Below are positions 1 to 7,544 of a stretch of DNA of 64,000 nt, in pieces; the stretch's first letter is position 1; each line of letters opens with the position of its first letter. The DNA lies in the NCBI RefSeq assembly GCF_014648655.1, contig NZ_BMRN01000008.1:1-64000 (forward strand), read 5' to 3'. The position numbers and the translations under genes were made by a program. Under the pieces are notes generated by a model, which was given only the letters and a program-made list of their open reading frames with translations, searched no databases and was not told the DNA's origin. This DNA comes from Streptomyces atratus. GTDB lineage: Bacteria; Actinomycetota; Actinomycetes; Streptomycetales; Streptomycetaceae.

Positions 1-209
1 CACCGGTATCGCCATGTGCTCACCGGTAGGCCGACCACCGCGGCAAGGACATCGAACCCGTTCACGCCGTCACCCGCCTCGGCGACTGTTTCCCCGGAGG
101 CTGTGGACGTCATTCCGGCGGGATTGGGGGCGTCGGGGTGCAGGCGCGCCCGGTAGGCCCGAATGCTGGCGGTCCGGGCGCGGTGGAGGCGTTCGGTCAG
201 CGATCCCAT
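1..209 (-). CDS. S74/tail-fibre-domain-like protein, N-terminal part (runs off left edge)
   Basis: The minus-strand reading frame opens at an ATG at 209 and stays open to the window edge, giving about 69 residues. It ends in the stretch VLAAVVGLPVSTWRYR, which resembles the segment before the conserved core of Peptidase_S74 (endosialidase chaperone) domains. In phages that domain trimerises and cleaves itself. Streptomyces chromosomes also carry free-standing copies of unknown role. The start overlaps the end of the upstream small secreted gene by 13 bp, so the two are probably translated together. The catalytic region lies outside the window, so the assignment rests on this one motif and on the upstream neighbour. 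Confidence 0.6.
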   Translation of the reverse strand, partial: MGSLTERLHRARTASIRAYRARLHPDAPNPAGMTSTASGETVAEAGDGVNGFDVLAAVVGLPVSTWRYR

Positions 210-445
210 CGAACCGGGCTCACGTTGGTCTTTACGGCCCGGTCGGAGAACAGCAGACTGCCCAGCGGGACGAAGTGAGCGGAGGCCCCGAGGTCGTCGT
301 CGGCCGGGGCGGCGCTCTGCTCCACCGCCCGTACCTGCGCGGGCTCGGCGGCCTCGGCAGCTGGGGCTGCGCCCAGGCATACCGACACGGCGGCGATCGC
401 AGCGGAGGACACTGCGGCAAGTCGGGTAGCTGCGGTAAGAGACAT
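197..445 (-). CDS. small secreted protein with S74-like C-terminal motif
   Basis: Eighty-two residues with a clear Sec signal peptide (about residues 1-33, hydrophobic, ending in APAAEAAEP). A short acidic linker follows, then a C-terminus reading FVPLGSLLFSDRAVKTNV. The FSDRAVKT block is the motif that opens Peptidase_S74 domains, yet the protein ends right after it. The start ATG at 445 has AGGAG 9 nt upstream (454-458). The downstream S74-like gene overlaps its 3' end. Function is unknown; I infer an exported partner of the next protein. Confidence 0.65.
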   Translation of the reverse strand: MSLTAATRLAAVSSAAIAAVSVCLGAAPAAEAAEPAQVRAVEQSAAPADDDLGASAHFVPLGSLLFSDRAVKTNVSPVRWDR

Positions 446-552
446 GAAGCACGCTCCTGGCTAGTCAGAGATCAGATAAACCAGGCAACGACACCGCACC
501 CCGTCGGTCACGAGCAGCACGACCACACGTTGACCAAACCCAGCGGTCCGGA

Positions 553-930
553 TCAGAGCGCTTCGCGAAGAGCCCGAGCGAGGAAGTTGTTCGCAGTCGT
601 TCCGGGATGGTGAACAACGGCTGCGTACACGGTCCGCCCGCCGGCCTGGAACCGCAGTGCGCGGGCGCGACGGGGCCGGATGATGTGCGGCCTGGTTCCG
701 TTGATGACGTAGATGCTGGCCGGGTGGGTTGAGGTGATGACTGCGGCCATACCGCGGCCGGTGCCCTGGACGCTGAGGGTGATGCCGCGCCCCATGCTGC
801 CGGGGGCCAGCTGCTCGGCCCGCCTCACGACTGGGGCGGCCCGGCGCCGCAGGATGCGTTCACCGATCCCGCCCGGCCGGCGCAGCGCACGTTCCAGCCG
901 GGTTGCGTCGATACGCACTTCCACACTCAT
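553..930 (-). CDS. HK97-gp10-like phage head-tail protein
   Basis: About 125 residues beginning MSVEVRIDATRLERAL. Basic N-terminal helices are followed by a mixed region with ISTHPASIYVINGTRPHIIRP and an alanine-rich end (NNFLARALREAL). Overall layout and wording fit HK97 gp10-family head-tail connector or tail-completion proteins, which help join capsid and tail. The ATG at 930 overlaps the stop of the upstream reading frame (ATGA), so they were one transcription unit. No other structural phage gene is nearby, so this looks like a surviving piece of a decayed prophage or ICE and may not be functional. Confidence 0.6.
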   Translation of the reverse strand: MSVEVRIDATRLERALRRPGGIGERILRRRAAPVVRRAEQLAPGSMGRGITLSVQGTGRGMAAVITSTHPASIYVINGTRPHIIRPRRARALRFQAGGRTVYAAVVHHPGTTANNFLARALREAL

Positions 931-1181
931 GGTGAGGCCTCCTCCGGGCACGGGGCGCACCCTGGCAGGGCGACGATGACGCGCTGCTCGACACCGACGC
1001 ATCCGCCCTGCGGGCCGATGGTCCGCTGCTGTCCCATCACGAAGCGTCGACCGCGGCGTCCGGCGGTATGCGGCAGGCAGCACATGAGGCTGTTGTAGAC
1101 GGTGACCGAGTCGAGGTGGGTCACCCGGGCGGCGGCCGCCAGTTCCTCGCAGGTGGGAGGGCAGCCTTGTTCGGCGACCAT
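927..1181 (-). CDS. hypothetical protein of decayed mobile element
   Basis: A minus-strand frame of 84 residues from the first ATG, ending four bases into the HK97-gp10-like gene. The text CPPTCEELAAAARVTHLDSV looks like a genuine folded protein with a helix-turn-helix-like stretch, and the C-terminus has several cysteines. Coding sense continues upstream of this ATG (residues reading VELVVTLLRCAP), so the true start may lie farther right or have been lost. I do not recognise the family. The context is phage- or ICE-derived. Confidence 0.4.
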   Translation of the reverse strand: MVAEQGCPPTCEELAAAARVTHLDSVTVYNSLMCCLPHTAGRRGRRFVMGQQRTIGPQGGCVGVEQRVIVALPGCAPCPEEASP

Positions 1182-1498
1182 CGGGGCGCACCGCAGGAGC
1201 GTGACGACGAGCTCGACGGCAGTCGTGGGCGGCGGGCGCCCACAGGACCGCCGCGACGGCAGTAGGTGACGGCAACGTGGACGAACAAGTGCAGTCGTCC
1301 ACGCTCTCTGGCGATCAGCCGGCGCGATGCCTCAAGCGCCAGGTGCAGGTGCCGAGGTAGCCCGGTCGGTCTTTGGGGAGAAGACTTTCGAGGCGCGGGC
1401 CTTCTCCTGGTTTGGGCTGGGACCGCACTGCCCGAAGACTCGGCTTCAATGAGTAAATCTTGATCACCGAGCCCACCTCGGGCGCTGCACCTGGTTGC

Positions 1499-1523
1499 GG
1501 TACAGCAGCGAAGTACAGCAACC
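1499..1523. repeat. GTACAGCA tandem motif, copy 1
   Basis: Two direct copies of GTACAGCA, the second starting 13 bp after the first, with GCGAA between them and ACC following. The same arrangement occurs at 6914-6937 and 11001-11024. On the minus strand it reads as repeated TGCTGTAC, pointing toward the genes on its left. I infer a regulator binding site. Confidence 0.6.
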
Positions 1524-1604
1524 TCCGCAACCGACCACGACCGGCAGCGCCCCTTCAGGGCCATATCGCGACCGCTATGACCGTCGCTGACCGATCCACA
1601 TAGA

Positions 1605-1646
1605 GCTACGGATCGGAAGGCTTCTGACATCCACGGCTGACATCAA
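1605..1646. repeat. 42-bp dispersed repeat, copy 1
   Basis: Shares 40 of 42 bases with 4921-4962. It starts GCTACGGATC and contains TGACATCCACGGCTGACATC. The other copy sits 90 bp left of a tRNA-end repeat, so this unit probably comes from the end of an integrative element. Confidence 0.7.
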
Positions 1647-1770
1647 TCATGGCCCCGGTTGTCGTAGGCGGTGCCGACCTGGACGGGGCCGATGCGGGTG
1701 ACGTCGCAGAAGCGGCGGCGGGTCATCAGCTGGTGTCCTCTCCGGTGAAGTCGGCGGTGTGCTCGGTGAG

Positions 1771-1908
1771 TCATTGCCGGATCTCGGCGTGTTCGTCGTC
1801 GGTCGCCCGGCTGATCGCCGCTTCGGCGATGGCCACGGCCTGAACGCCCTCGTTGCGTCGGGTCAGTTCGGCGGCCCTCTTCAGGGCGGACTCGATGGAC
1901 GGACGCAT
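1771..1908 (-). CDS. small ICE-associated protein (45 aa)
   Basis: A short complete reading frame, starting at ATG 1908 and reading MRPSIESALKRAAELTRRNE, predicted to be one or two charged amphipathic helices. It lies just downstream of an SpdB/DUF2637-like fragment on the same strand, as such small proteins do in actinomycete integrative elements. No function is known. It is intact but its operon is decayed. Confidence 0.5.
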   Translation of the reverse strand: MRPSIESALKRAAELTRRNEGVQAVAIAEAAISRATDDEHAEIRQ

Positions 1909-1927
1909 GGCGTGTATCTCCTTGCTT

Positions 1928-2125
1928 TCAGGTGAGTTGGGCCGCGATGGCTTCGGTCATGGGCGCCGGGACGCCGAGGCGGGCGCGGAGGGTCAGGGTG
2001 TCGATGGGGGTTCGGTGCGGGCGTGGTGGTCGGCGGCGACCTTGCGGGCGTGTTCGACGAGGGCGGCCGGGACGGGTACAGCCGGGCGCTCGGGTGGTGC
2101 CTGTCGGAAGGGATCCGAGCCCTTT
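1928..2125 (-). pseudogene. SpdB/DUF2637-like transfer gene, 3' fragment, frameshifted
   Basis: The last residues read TLRARLGVPAPMTEAIAAQL, a helix-turn-helix-like tail found at the C-terminus of DUF2637 (SpdB-type) proteins of actinomycete ICEs, which act with TraB in conjugal spreading. The matching upstream text (AALVEHARKVAADHHART) lies in another frame. The shift occurs near 2010, in a run of C residues. The N-terminal membrane domain is absent. I call it a truncated, frameshifted remnant. Confidence 0.6.
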
Positions 2126-2165
2126 CGTGTCTCGAGAACGTCTGGGTTGACCGCTCACAACCTAT

Positions 2166-2181
2166 TCGTACATTTGTTCGA
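2166..2181. promoter_or_regulatory. LexA/SOS-box-like palindrome
   Basis: The sequence TCGTACATTTGTTCGA matches the actinobacterial LexA box TCGAACANNTGTTCGA at all but one position. It lies in the gap between a decayed ICE gene on the minus strand and the secreted protein gene starting at 2292. It could make either promoter SOS-responsive, or be a relic of the mobile element's own control. Confidence 0.5.
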
Positions 2182-2291
2182 ATGCAGTGGGTCCACCGTG
2201 CTACTCGCCGCCTCGTCCGGGGGCTGCTCGCGTCGATCCCTGTGTGTCCGCGCCGAACGGCCCCCTCTCCGATGCCTCTTGGAGGTACTGC

Positions 2292-4712
2292 GTGACCGCA
2301 CGCCACAAGCCGAACCGAAAGCGATCGATCGTACGAGGTGGACTCGCCGCCGCAGTGGCCATGGCGGCCGCCAGCGGAACCCTGCCATTCCTCCTGACGG
2401 ACGCCCACGCCGAGTCCGCCCCGATGACGATCCCGGCCCCGGACCGCTTCAAGCCGGTCGCCAACCCGGTGTACGGGGCGGGACCCGGCGGTGTCGTGGA
2501 GCGCACGGAGGTCAAGGACCAGAGCGGGCTCGGCTACTACCGATGGACCCCGGACGGCGGTACCCCGGTCGACCTGCCCGCCTCGTCCCCGTACGACGAC
2601 GTCAACAGGATCGACGGAGCGAGCCACGTCTCCGTCACCAGCGGGGACGTCGTCGCGATCTACGACTTCCCGAACAAGGTGCAGCTGAAGGACATGAAGT
2701 CCGGCACCACCACCAAGTACACACTGCCGGACGGTCACTTCTACCGGGGCGTCTTCGGCTCCGCCGTGCTCACCGCCACCCGGGACGCGAACGGCAACAA
2801 GAACGTCCTGCACGTACTGCGCATGACGGACGGGCAGCTCACCGACATTCCCGTCACCGGTCTGAACGGCTGGGTCGCGGAAGACAACATGACGCTCGGC
2901 GGCGACGAACGCACGGTGGCGATCTGGTACGCGCACCCCGACGGCACCCGCGGCGTCGGTCTTCTGGACCTGGCGACGGCCGAGGTCACCCCGGTGCTTC
3001 CGGGCGCGACCGGCGCGGACGCACAGGTCGTGTTCTCGGACGCGTACGTCGCCTGGTACTCGCCCGAGGGCGGCAACACCACAGGCCGTGTGCTGCCCCG
3101 CGCCACCCCGGAGGCGGCCGACACCAAGATCGAGCTCGGCTCGGGCGGCGAGGGCACCCCGCGGCTCGGGCTCGTCGGCGACTGGCTGCTGACCACGCGC
3201 CAGGTCGAGCAGGCTGCGGGTGACTTCCTCGTCCGCGAAGGCGCCCCGCTCACCGCCCTGCCGATCGCCGGCGGCGAGCCGAAGACCCTGCTGGCGCACG
3301 CCGGCTGGCGTATGGCGCAAGTCCCGGGCGGCAGCCTGGCCATCACCGGCGGCGCCTCGTCCCGGGACTGGGCCCTGCGCCGGGTCTTCGTCGGCGACGA
3401 CGGGGCGCCCGCGCTGCGGACGGTGCGCGAGGTGGCGCCCAAGGAGGGCAAGCTCACAGGGCTGTCGCTCACGGCCGGGCACCTGGTCACGGCCGAGTCC
3501 GACACCACGTACCTGTCGGCGCTCTTCCAGCGGAACATCACCCTGGGCGCTGCCCCGTCGATGGGCGAGCGGTCCCTGCTCGCGCGCCCGGACGCGCAGA
3601 CGACCGGCGAGACGGCACAGCGCGTCTACGACTCCCGGCAGCCGGTCGGCACCGGAGACGGCCGTACCGTCGTCGCCACCACGGACGCGGACGGCGCCCA
3701 GGTACTGATCGTGCTGGCCGCGGACGGCACGAAGACGGTCGTACCCGCCCTGGACCCGCAGACCGGCGAGAAGATGCCGACGGGTTCCGGCCACTCCTCG
3801 GCCGTGCGCTCGGCCTCCGGCCGCTATGTGGTGTTCGGCGACAGCGGGCGCGGTCTGGAGGACCGGCAGTACGTCGTCGATCTGGATGCCTCCGGCGGGC
3901 CGAAGGTGGTCCGGGTCCGTCAGGGCCAGGGCGCGCTCGCAGTTTGGGGCACCAAGCTGTGGATGCCCGGTGACACGGACGGCACGCTCCAGGCAGTCGA
4001 CCTGAAGACCGGCACGGTGACGGAAACGGAGCCGATCACCGACAACGGCTGTCTGCCGCAGCAGATGCAGGCCGTGGGGCCCTGGGTGTACTGGGACTGC
4101 TACCCCTCGGGGGCCATCAGCTCCGGTCACGGCGTCTACAACACGCAGGCCCAGCAGTCGTCGTACGCCCCGCGCGGCACCCTCGGCGACGGCTACGTGG
4201 TGGCGTACGAATACGACCGCGGCCAGCTCAACCTCACTCCGATCGGGGGGACGCCGCACACCGTCGAGGCGTTCACCTCCCAGTACAACGGCCCGCTCGT
4301 GGAGGCCGACCGCTTCGGCGGCGCCATCGCGTACGCGAAGGAGAAGAACGCCCGGATCACCGTGCTCGACTCGGGCGTCGCCACCTCTTCTGTGGCCGAG
4401 ATCGAGTCGCGGGTCGAGCAGTCCGTGAACCTCGCGTCGGCGACCGACGCCGTGTGGGATGCCGACTGGCAGCTGTCCAAGGCGGTCACCGGCGCCCGGG
4501 TGACGATCCGGAACAAGGCCGGGCGCACGGTGTTCACCGGGTCGGCCAAGGAGTACGCCGCCGCCGTCGCCTTCTCGTGGGACGGCCGGAACGGCGACCG
4601 CCAGTACGTCAACGACGGCACCTACACCTGGGAGCTCACCGGCACGCCCGGGGACGGCAGCGGCGCCCCCCTGAAGGTCACGGGCACGATCGAGCTCACC
4701 AAGCGTGCGTAG
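2292..4712 (+). CDS. large secreted beta-propeller-like protein with FlgD-Ig-like domain
   Basis: About 806 residues from the GTG at 2292, which has GGAGG 6 nt upstream. A twin-arginine-poor signal peptide (residues 1-38, hydrophobic core then TDAHAESAP) indicates export. Residues about 40-690 are repeating beta-rich units with Asp/Gly turns, like a WD40/YncE-type propeller. The C-terminus (about 700-806: VTIRNKAGRTVF ... FSWDGRNGDRQYVNDGTYTW) is a FlgD-like Ig domain. Streptomyces often carries such large extracellular proteins of unknown role, possibly in surface binding. It is a complete gene inside a decayed island and seems unrelated to it. Confidence 0.85.
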   Translation: MTARHKPNRKRSIVRGGLAAAVAMAAASGTLPFLLTDAHAESAPMTIPAPDRFKPVANPVYGAGPGGVVERTEVKDQSGLGYYRWTPDGGTPVDLPASSPYDDVNRIDGASHVSVTSGDVVAIYDFPNKVQLKDMKSGTTTKYTLPDGHFYRGVFGSAVLTATRDANGNKNVLHVLRMTDGQLTDIPVTGLNGWVAEDNMTLGGDERTVAIWYAHPDGTRGVGLLDLATAEVTPVLPGATGADAQVVFSDAYVAWYSPEGGNTTGRVLPRATPEAADTKIELGSGGEGTPRLGLVGDWLLTTRQVEQAAGDFLVREGAPLTALPIAGGEPKTLLAHAGWRMAQVPGGSLAITGGASSRDWALRRVFVGDDGAPALRTVREVAPKEGKLTGLSLTAGHLVTAESDTTYLSALFQRNITLGAAPSMGERSLLARPDAQTTGETAQRVYDSRQPVGTGDGRTVVATTDADGAQVLIVLAADGTKTVVPALDPQTGEKMPTGSGHSSAVRSASGRYVVFGDSGRGLEDRQYVVDLDASGGPKVVRVRQGQGALAVWGTKLWMPGDTDGTLQAVDLKTGTVTETEPITDNGCLPQQMQAVGPWVYWDCYPSGAISSGHGVYNTQAQQSSYAPRGTLGDGYVVAYEYDRGQLNLTPIGGTPHTVEAFTSQYNGPLVEADRFGGAIAYAKEKNARITVLDSGVATSSVAEIESRVEQSVNLASATDAVWDADWQLSKAVTGARVTIRNKAGRTVFTGSAKEYAAAVAFSWDGRNGDRQYVNDGTYTWELTGTPGDGSGAPLKVTGTIELTKRA

Positions 4713-4847
4713 GCCGCTGCCGGCCGAGGCACGGACAGGAACATCTCTTGGCCGGGCGGGGTGGCGCTAGCGCACGTCTTGCGGAGTTGGTGTCGCACGC
4801 CTCCCTCGACGAGCAGCGGAAGGCGGGTTGGCGTACCCGGCGACAGT

Positions 4848-4869
4848 CCCTCCGGAAGATCCCGGAGGG
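4848..4869 (+). terminator. inverted repeat, possible terminator
   Basis: Perfect 8-bp arms CCCTCCGG and CCGGAGGG around AAGATC. It lies 135 nt after the stop of the secreted protein gene and is the first stem-loop there, though no T-run follows. Confidence 0.45.
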
Positions 4870-4920
4870 GCTGTTCGCCTGGTAGGGCGGTTTTGACTCT
4901 CACCGACCGGTCCGCATCGC

Positions 4921-4962
4921 GCTACGGATCACAAGGCTTCTGACATCCACGGCTGACATCAA
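4921..4962. repeat. 42-bp dispersed repeat, copy 2
   Basis: Matches 1605-1646 with two mismatches. It ends 90 bp before the tRNA-end repeat at 5052, a position expected for the terminal part of an integrated element. Confidence 0.7.
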
Positions 4963-5051
4963 CGACGCCGGACGGGGGCGTACACCAGCATCTCCGTCCG
5001 GCCGTTGCACCAGTCGAGGGCAGCAGCCGGAGCGGGCTCGGATCGAACTTG

Positions 5052-5094
5052 CAAAGCAGATGTCGGCGGTTCGAAACCGTCCGCGCCCACCAGC
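5052..5094 (+). repeat. tRNA 3'-end copy (att-like direct repeat 1)
   Basis: Forty-three bases identical to 7478-7520. They span the end of an anticodon loop, the anticodon stem (AGCAG), a T-arm (GGCGG TTCGAAA CCGTC), a 7-base acceptor strand CGCGCCC and an encoded ACCA. The 5' half of the tRNA is missing, so this is not a gene. Such 3' copies are left as attR when an element integrates into a tRNA gene by tyrosine recombinase. The intact tRNA should lie to the left, outside the window. Confidence 0.85.
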
Positions 5095-5107
5095 AGGAAG
5101 CACGACA

Positions 5108-5148
5108 AAGGCCCAGGCCACCGGTACCGAACCGGAAGCCTGGGCCTT
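5108..5148 (+). terminator. strong hairpin after tRNA-end copy
   Basis: Arms AAGGCCCAGGC (5108-5118) and GCCTGGGCCTT (5138-5148) pair perfectly over 11 bp, followed by GTTCGTT. Probably a terminator carried with the attachment site. Confidence 0.75.
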
Positions 5149-5452
5149 GTTCGTTCCTCAGTCGCGGAGGCGGGGGAGAGGCGTCGTGCCACTTACGTGC
5201 CAGATGCTTGGTCGGACTCTGCCGGCCGAACCTTCCTGATCTGCTCATGCAGGTCCTCGGACCATGACAGCTCCCGCCCGAAGTCTCTCCATGCCGACCT
5301 TCGCTGCCAGGCGCACGGACCGATGGTAATCGCGAAGCGTCCGTCGCGCCCGGCCTCATTGACACCAAGACTTGAACGTGTTCAAGATGATGTCCGCTGC
5401 TTCCTTGAGGCGTCGCTCCCGGGCATGTGCGAGACACGAGAGGCAGGGCCGT

Positions 5453-5875
5453 ATGGCTGCCAATCAGCATCAGAGGATACGACGTGCATTCATGGGCGCT
5501 GCGTCGGGATGTGCGGTGACATTCCTGTTGGCCTCCTGTTCCGTCTACCCAGTCGAGGTCAACACCGCTGATCAGCTGACGGGCGTGTGGTCGGACTGGA
5601 GCGGGGCGACAGTTGAGTTCAAGGACGACGGCACGTTCACGGCCAAGGGCTTGGACAAGGCGGACGTCGTCGGCTGGGGGTGCTCCGGGTTCGCCGACCG
5701 GCAACATGGAACCTGGTCTCCCTCCGGAACGTATGGCACGGTCACCTTCGACGGCGTGGACTGCGAGGACATGAAATTGGCCTTCTACGGCTCCCCGGAT
5801 TCCTTCATCGCCTGCTTCACTCGGGACGTGACTTCCGGTGGGTGCACGCACGAATTCAGCCGGGAGAAAGGCTGA
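5453..5875 (+). CDS. putative lipoprotein
   Basis: About 140 residues from ATG 5453. A basic start is followed by a hydrophobic segment and the lipobox LLASC at about residues 25-29, so the mature protein would be lipid-anchored at Cys 29. The rest is beta-rich with TADQLTGVWSDWSGATVEFK, a layout seen in lipocalin-like or META-like small domains, and has three further cysteines that may pair. A longer start at 5372 is possible but would put a basic extension before the signal. It lies between two att-like tRNA-end copies, so it may be cargo. Function unknown. Confidence 0.7.
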   Translation: MAANQHQRIRRAFMGAASGCAVTFLLASCSVYPVEVNTADQLTGVWSDWSGATVEFKDDGTFTAKGLDKADVVGWGCSGFADRQHGTWSPSGTYGTVTFDGVDCEDMKLAFYGSPDSFIACFTRDVTSGGCTHEFSREKG

Positions 5876-5971
5876 TCCGAGTGATCCTGGCCGCGAACCG
5901 ACTACTTGATCGCCACGGCACGGGACATGTACGGGACGACTCGTCAGCCGGAGGGCGTATCTCCAACGACT

Positions 5972-6634
5972 TCAAAATCCGCTGCTGCGCGGTGACCGAC
6001 GCAAGGTCCGGTCACTGCGCAGCGGTATGAAGTCCCAGTGCAGCCTCTGCTCCTCGTCCACTACGGGCGTGTAGTTGTTGAGGGGCTGGGAGGTCTCGAG
6101 AGACATGGCGATCGCCTCCATGAGCACCGGCAGGGACGTCCACATCTCGTGTGATACGCGCATAAGGCCTTCCACGGCCTCGGCTTCGTGGACGCGCCCC
6201 CGGTCGATCTCGGGACGGTGGTCCAGTACGAGGTAGCCCCCGCCGACGTCCCGCGCGATGGGGATCAACTGCGGGTGTCCGTACAGGACGTGGCCGGCCC
6301 CGATCTTCATGAAGTCGTAGTCCGCCTCCTCTCCTTCCTCGTCCGCCGTGCGCTTGTCGTAGAAGCGGGTGAAGAGTTGCCACTCAGCCGCTGTCTCGCG
6401 TGCACTCATCGGTCTGTAGAACCCTGGCAGCAGCGAGAATCGCTGGTCGAGGAGACCGTCGTGCCGCAGCAGCGACATCACCAAGGGCTTCAGCAGTGGC
6501 CGGCCGATGACGCGTTCGGTCGCGGCGATGTCCGCCGGATCCGCGGGCGGCGCCAGCGCAGCACAGGTCGCCGGCGCATGCTCGGCCAGCCAGTTCTCGA
6601 TTCGCGTTCACGACTCACTGATCGGTGCGGTCAT
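5972..6634 (-). pseudogene. SMI1/KNR4-family protein with early nonsense codon
   Basis: The frame from ATG 6634 gives MTAPISES, then TGA (6610-6608), then TRIENWLAEHAPATCAAL and continues open to 5972. Related Streptomyces proteins commonly have tryptophan at this point, so a TGG-to-TGA change is the simplest reading. The rest is a full-length SMI1/KNR4-like protein of about 220 residues, including FSLLPGFYRPMS and a C-terminal LHWDFIPL. SMI1/KNR4 proteins often serve as immunity factors in contact-dependent toxin systems. No suitable start exists between the stop and residue 50, so the product is likely lost unless the stop is read through. It lies inside the island between att-like repeats. 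Confidence 0.7.
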
Positions 6635-7069
6635 GGCACGGCATCCTGCCACCTGGTACTGACAACCCCAGGGAAACAGCCAGACGGCGGCCATGACCCC
6701 GATTCATCCGACTGGGGCCGTCGCCGGGCCGTGCGAGGGGACTCAACGATGACAGGCGACGACAATCGCCGACCGCCAACCCGCAGGCCAGAAGGGCGAC
6801 AGCTGTAGTGCGTGCAGGTCAGGAAGGTACCGCGTCACTTCTTCGGCTACTGACCGAGCTGGAGCCCGAGGTCCGCCCGTGGGCTGCTCGGCCGGCGCCC
6901 CTGGATCGTCGCAGGACAGCAGCGAAGTACAGCAACCCCATCGATCGGCGCCAACGGTCTTCGCCCCTCGCCAGGTGCGCCACCAGCCCAGGAGACCCCA
7001 GTGACCGCCACGCCCGTAGTTCGCATCGAGGAGTTCAGCGGCAACGCCTCATCGCCAGCCGACGCAGCC
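6635..7069. other. no supported gene
   Basis: Only weak, proline- and arginine-rich frames are open here. The one notable element is the GTACAGCA tandem motif at 6914-6937, upstream of the SMI1-family pseudogene. Confidence 0.5.
6914..6937. repeat. GTACAGCA tandem motif, copy 2
   Basis: Reads GGACAGCA, GCGAA, GTACAGCA, ACC: the same layout as 1499-1523 with one substitution in the first unit. It faces the SMI1-family pseudogene about 280 bp to its left. Confidence 0.6.
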
Positions 7070-7279
7070 TTATGAGTAGAAGCCGACCCCGTACTCGTCA
7101 CGACTGCACACGAAGTCATCAGGGCGCTCGACGCGCAGCACCTCGTACCGGGCAGCAAAGATGTCCAGCGCCTCATGGAGCGAACAGCCGAGGTGCCCTC
7201 GGATCACCATGAGCCCGCGGATGATCTGCTTGGCGAGGATCTGGTGGTCGGCAACGTCGATTGCGGCACCATCGGTCAT
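7070..7279 (-). CDS. hypothetical protein (69 aa)
   Basis: From ATG 7279 the product reads MTDGAAIDVADHQILAKQII and is mostly helical, with GHLGCSLHEALDIFAARYEV and an acidic end. Several conserved-looking charged and aromatic residues suggest a real small protein. A start at TTG 7315 would add 12 residues but has no better ribosome site. I do not recognise the family. The ending (ARYEVLRVERPDDFVC) resembles the helical shape of ANTAR-type domains, but that is only an impression. It lies just inside the right att-like repeat, so it may be element cargo. Confidence 0.55.
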   Translation of the reverse strand: MTDGAAIDVADHQILAKQIIRGLMVIRGHLGCSLHEALDIFAARYEVLRVERPDDFVCSRDEYGVGFYS

Positions 7280-7477
7280 GGTCGCGATCGAAGCCGACCC
7301 GCACCCTATCCGCAACAGAGCTTGCCGCCCTGCCCCTGCGTGCCACTACCGTGCCAGAACGATCGGGCAGTAGCGGTCAGTCAAGAGCAGCGGTGGGGCC
7401 AGTACGCGTTCCGCGACCATGGGACCGCTCAGGCTGGATGACCTGGGCAAACTCCTCATAGATCATTGCCAGGTTTA

Positions 7478-7520
7478 CAAAGCAGATGTCGGCGGTTCGA
7501 AACCGTCCGCGCCCACCAGC
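7478..7520 (+). repeat. tRNA 3'-end copy (att-like direct repeat 2)
   Basis: Exact 43-bp duplicate of 5052-5094. The bases just before it (TTTA) make the anticodon loop read TAC, while the first copy reads TGC. Being the rightmost copy, it probably marks the original chromosome junction, with a tRNA-Val(TAC)-like gene as the original target. Confidence 0.8.
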
Positions 7521-7527
7521 CAGAACG

Positions 7528-7544
7528 CCCCCGGAGGTCGGGGG
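7528..7544 (+). terminator. hairpin after second tRNA-end copy
   Basis: Arms CCCCCG and CGGGGG around GAGGT, 8 nt after the encoded CCA. Likely the native terminator of the tRNA gene. Confidence 0.6.

Larger units (their letters stand above)
1182..1770. other. no confident gene; mobile-element debris
   Basis: No reading frame here has convincing protein character. The stretch holds a GTACAGCA tandem motif (1499-1523) and one copy of a 42-bp repeat (1605-1646). A minus-strand frame around 1200-1380 reads like an eroded coding region (for example RHLHLALEASRRLIARERGR) but lacks a start and is interrupted. Confidence 0.5.
4713..5452. other. integration-scar intergenic region
   Basis: No supported gene. 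It contains a hairpin (4848-4869), the second copy of the 42-bp repeat, a 43-bp tRNA 3'-end copy and a strong terminator, each listed separately. Confidence 0.6.

Noticed and set aside
1881..4259. Long minus-strand open frame opposite the secreted protein
   Set aside because: Composition is that of a shadow frame: Arg/Ala/Gly/Val-rich with no domain, opposite a gene with clear protein features and a ribosome site.
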